DNA of 7,145 bases, taken from assembly GCA_934177025.1 (NCBI GenBank), contig CAKPPA010000056.1, forward strand, positions 1 to 7,145. Reading direction: 5' to 3'. The position numbers and the translations under genes were made by a program. Within the stretch, counting starts at the first letter, position 1; every line of letters starts with the position of its first letter. Source of the stretch: an uncultured Clostridia bacterium. Lineage in GTDB: Bacteria > Bacillota > Clostridia > Christensenellales > CAG-314. The notes under the pieces are model-generated. The model had not been told where the DNA came from, did not search any database, and saw only the letters and a program-made list of their open reading frames with translations. Shown piece after piece: positions 6,436-7,145 of the stretch.

Positions 6436-6801
6436 ATGACGAAAGATAAATTAGACGTGATTTTTGAAATGCAAAAGGCCTTCGACGATTCAGTTATTCA
6501 AAGTCGCGGGCTTGACGTGGAAGATAAAGAGGTTTGGATACAACGGAAATTGTTGGCAATGTTCAGCGAATTAAGCGAAGTACTGGATGAAGTCAATTTT
6601 AAGTGGTGGAAAAACCCGAAACCTTTACAGGAACAAAAAGTAAAGGAGGAATTGGTGGACGTGCTGCATTTTTTTGTCAGTATGTGCTTAACAATGGATA
6701 TGACGGCGGAAGAATTGTTTCAAATGTACTTGGAAAAAAATTCGGAAAATTTTGCGCGCCAACAAGGAAAATCGGATAAAAAGGGATACGAAGTAAAGTA
6801 A
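6436..6801 (+). CDS. Dimeric dUTPase-family protein (all-alpha NTP pyrophosphatase)
   Basis: This small helical protein of 121 residues has the features of the dimeric dUTPase/MazG-like superfamily, not the trimeric beta-sheet dUTPase. Metal-binding acidic pairs are ELSE (E45 and E48) and EELVD (E72 and D75). Between them is the FKWWKNP segment (55-61), as in dimeric dUTPases where it follows the first metal motif. LHFFVSM follows the second, and the C-terminal RQQGKS and KKGYEV tail is typical of the clostridial form. The expected reaction is dUTP to dUMP plus pyrophosphate, keeping uracil out of DNA and supplying dUMP; specificity for dUTP over other nucleotides is inferred. The ATG at 6436 follows GAGG (6426-6429), which overlaps the M16 stop, with 6-nt spacing; a TTG at 6424 lacks a site. 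It is the last gene of the deacetylase-peptidase unit. Confidence 0.85.
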   Translation: MTKDKLDVIFEMQKAFDDSVIQSRGLDVEDKEVWIQRKLLAMFSELSEVLDEVNFKWWKNPKPLQEQKVKEELVDVLHFFVSMCLTMDMTAEELFQMYLEKNSENFARQQGKSDKKGYEVK

Positions 6802-6824
6802 AAATGTGTTTTTAACACATTTTT
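6800..6824 (+). terminator. AT-rich intrinsic terminator after the dUTPase gene
   Basis: AAAAATGTGTT (6800-6810) pairs perfectly with AACACATTTTT (6814-6824) around a 3-nt TTT loop, followed by CTTTCT. The stem has only three G-C pairs and begins within the dUTPase stop codon, so it is weaker than the other two terminators in the window and may be leaky. It is near palindromic and separates two transcription units. Confidence 0.7.
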
Positions 6825-6874
6825 CTTTCTATGTTCGGGAAAAATTCTTTTCCTTACGTTTCATTTGGAATGGG

Positions 6875-6904
6875 TTGATTTCGACATTCGTTTTATGTTA
6901 TAAT
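6875..6904 (+). promoter_or_regulatory. Extended -10 sigma-A promoter for the ftsK-like gene
   Basis: A perfect TATAAT (6899-6904) is preceded by TGT (6896-6898), giving an extended -10. TTGATT (6875-6880) serves as -35 with an 18-base spacer. Transcription would start near 6911, leaving a leader of about 17 nt. Bases 6825-6874 upstream hold only a short hairpin (6838-6853) without a T run. Confidence 0.85.
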
Positions 6905-6915
6905 AGAAATCGATT

Positions 6916-6922
6916 GAGGTGG
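6916..6922 (+). promoter_or_regulatory. Ribosome binding site fixing the TTG start of ftsK
   Basis: GAGGTGG lies with its AGG core (6917-6919) eight bases before TTG at 6928. No in-frame ATG precedes the first membrane segment, and the next ATG (Met60) falls inside the membrane region, so this site supports the TTG start. Confidence 0.75.
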
Positions 6923-6927
6923 CAGTT

Positions 6928-7145
6928 TTGGAGAAGAAAAAAGAAAAAACAAAATTCAGCGCCAGAAAAATCGTGGGGATTGTAACGGTTTCCCTCACGG
7001 GGCTTTTGCTGTTGTGTTTGCTTACAAAAGGTTATGTACTTTCGGTCGTCGGCGAAGCGGTTTCCGGATTTTTATTGGGATGTTTCGGATTGAGCGTTTA
7101 TCCGATGATCGTAGGATTACTCGTGTACGGAATCTTTATGATTCG
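6928..7145 (+). CDS. ftsK: FtsK/SpoIIIE-family DNA translocase, N-terminal fragment
   Basis: The first 72 codons are visible; the gene runs off the window. A very basic start (MEKKKEKTKF) is followed by a hydrophobic segment at about 14-33, a short GYVLSVVGEA linker, then hydrophobic stretches at about 43-56 and 59-72. This layout, with GFLLGCFGLSVYPM (47-60), fits the four-helix membrane domain at the N-terminus of FtsK/SpoIIIE. These proteins anchor at the division septum and pump chromosomal DNA with a C-terminal AAA motor, which is not visible here. Position downstream of the pnp-ylxY-mlpA group agrees with spoIIIE in B. subtilis. Whether it serves vegetative division (ftsK) or sporulation (spoIIIE) cannot be judged. 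The start is TTG, with its own strong promoter. The call rests on a short membrane region plus synteny. Confidence 0.78.
   Translation, partial: MEKKKEKTKFSARKIVGIVTVSLTGLLLLCLLTKGYVLSVVGEAVSGFLLGCFGLSVYPMIVGLLVYGIFMI

Noticed and set aside
6838..6853. Hairpin GGAAAA/TTTTCC with a 4-nt loop upstream of the ftsK promoter
   Set aside because: Six pairs without a following T run; not a terminator, and such short AT-rich hairpins are common by chance.
1..7145. Mobile element, CRISPR array, rRNA or tRNA gene, toxin-antitoxin or defence system
   Set aside because: No transposase, terminal inverted repeats, regular spacer repeats, tRNA-like cloverleaf or defence gene is visible; the window is conserved core genome.

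Overview
The window is an all-plus-strand stretch of conserved housekeeping genes. It comes from a low- to mid-GC Gram-positive bacterium of the Bacillota, most likely an anaerobic clostridial or tissierellial relative. Three things point there: gene order (rpsO, pnp, a YlxY-like deacetylase, an MlpA-like M16 peptidase, then an FtsK/SpoIIIE-family gene, resembling the Bacillus subtilis pnp-ylxY-mlpA to spoIIIE neighbourhood), strong AGGAGGTGAT-type ribosome binding sites with TTG starts, and HemZ-type and dimeric-dUTPase proteins. The genus cannot be fixed from the sequence alone.

Region 1 (1-1638) is the end of an operon. It holds the C-terminal 66 residues of a metallo-beta-lactamase-fold hydrolase, overlapping by four bases (ATGA) a complete HemZ-type radical SAM protein. 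Region 2 (1645-2054) is the rpsO unit: a near-consensus sigma-A promoter right after the hemZ stop, a leader of about 80 nt that can fold to hide the rpsO ribosome binding site, the S15 gene, and a clean intrinsic terminator. Region 3 (2069-4271) is pnp, complete with both RNase PH domains, KH and S1. It is followed by a 13-bp terminator. No promoter is visible between the rpsO terminator and pnp, so pnp probably depends on readthrough.

Region 4 (4272-6824) starts with a gene-free AT-rich stretch (4272-4448) carrying an imperfect direct repeat. Then come three tightly packed genes: a membrane-anchored YlxY-like polysaccharide deacetylase with an altered motif 1, an M16 zinc peptidase with all expected ligands, and an all-alpha dimeric dUTPase-family protein. 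An AT-rich hairpin ends this unit. Region 5 (6875-7145) is a strong extended -10 promoter and the first 72 codons of an FtsK/SpoIIIE-like DNA translocase, cut by the window end.

Functionally, the window joins translation and RNA turnover (S15, PNPase), envelope and proteolysis functions (deacetylase, M16), nucleotide-pool sanitation (dUTPase family) and chromosome segregation (FtsK). I see no mobile element, CRISPR array, rRNA or tRNA gene, or defence system. The items most worth a second look are the rpsO leader with its anti-Shine-Dalgarno helix, the deacetylase lacking the motif-1 aspartates, and the direct repeat upstream of that deacetylase.
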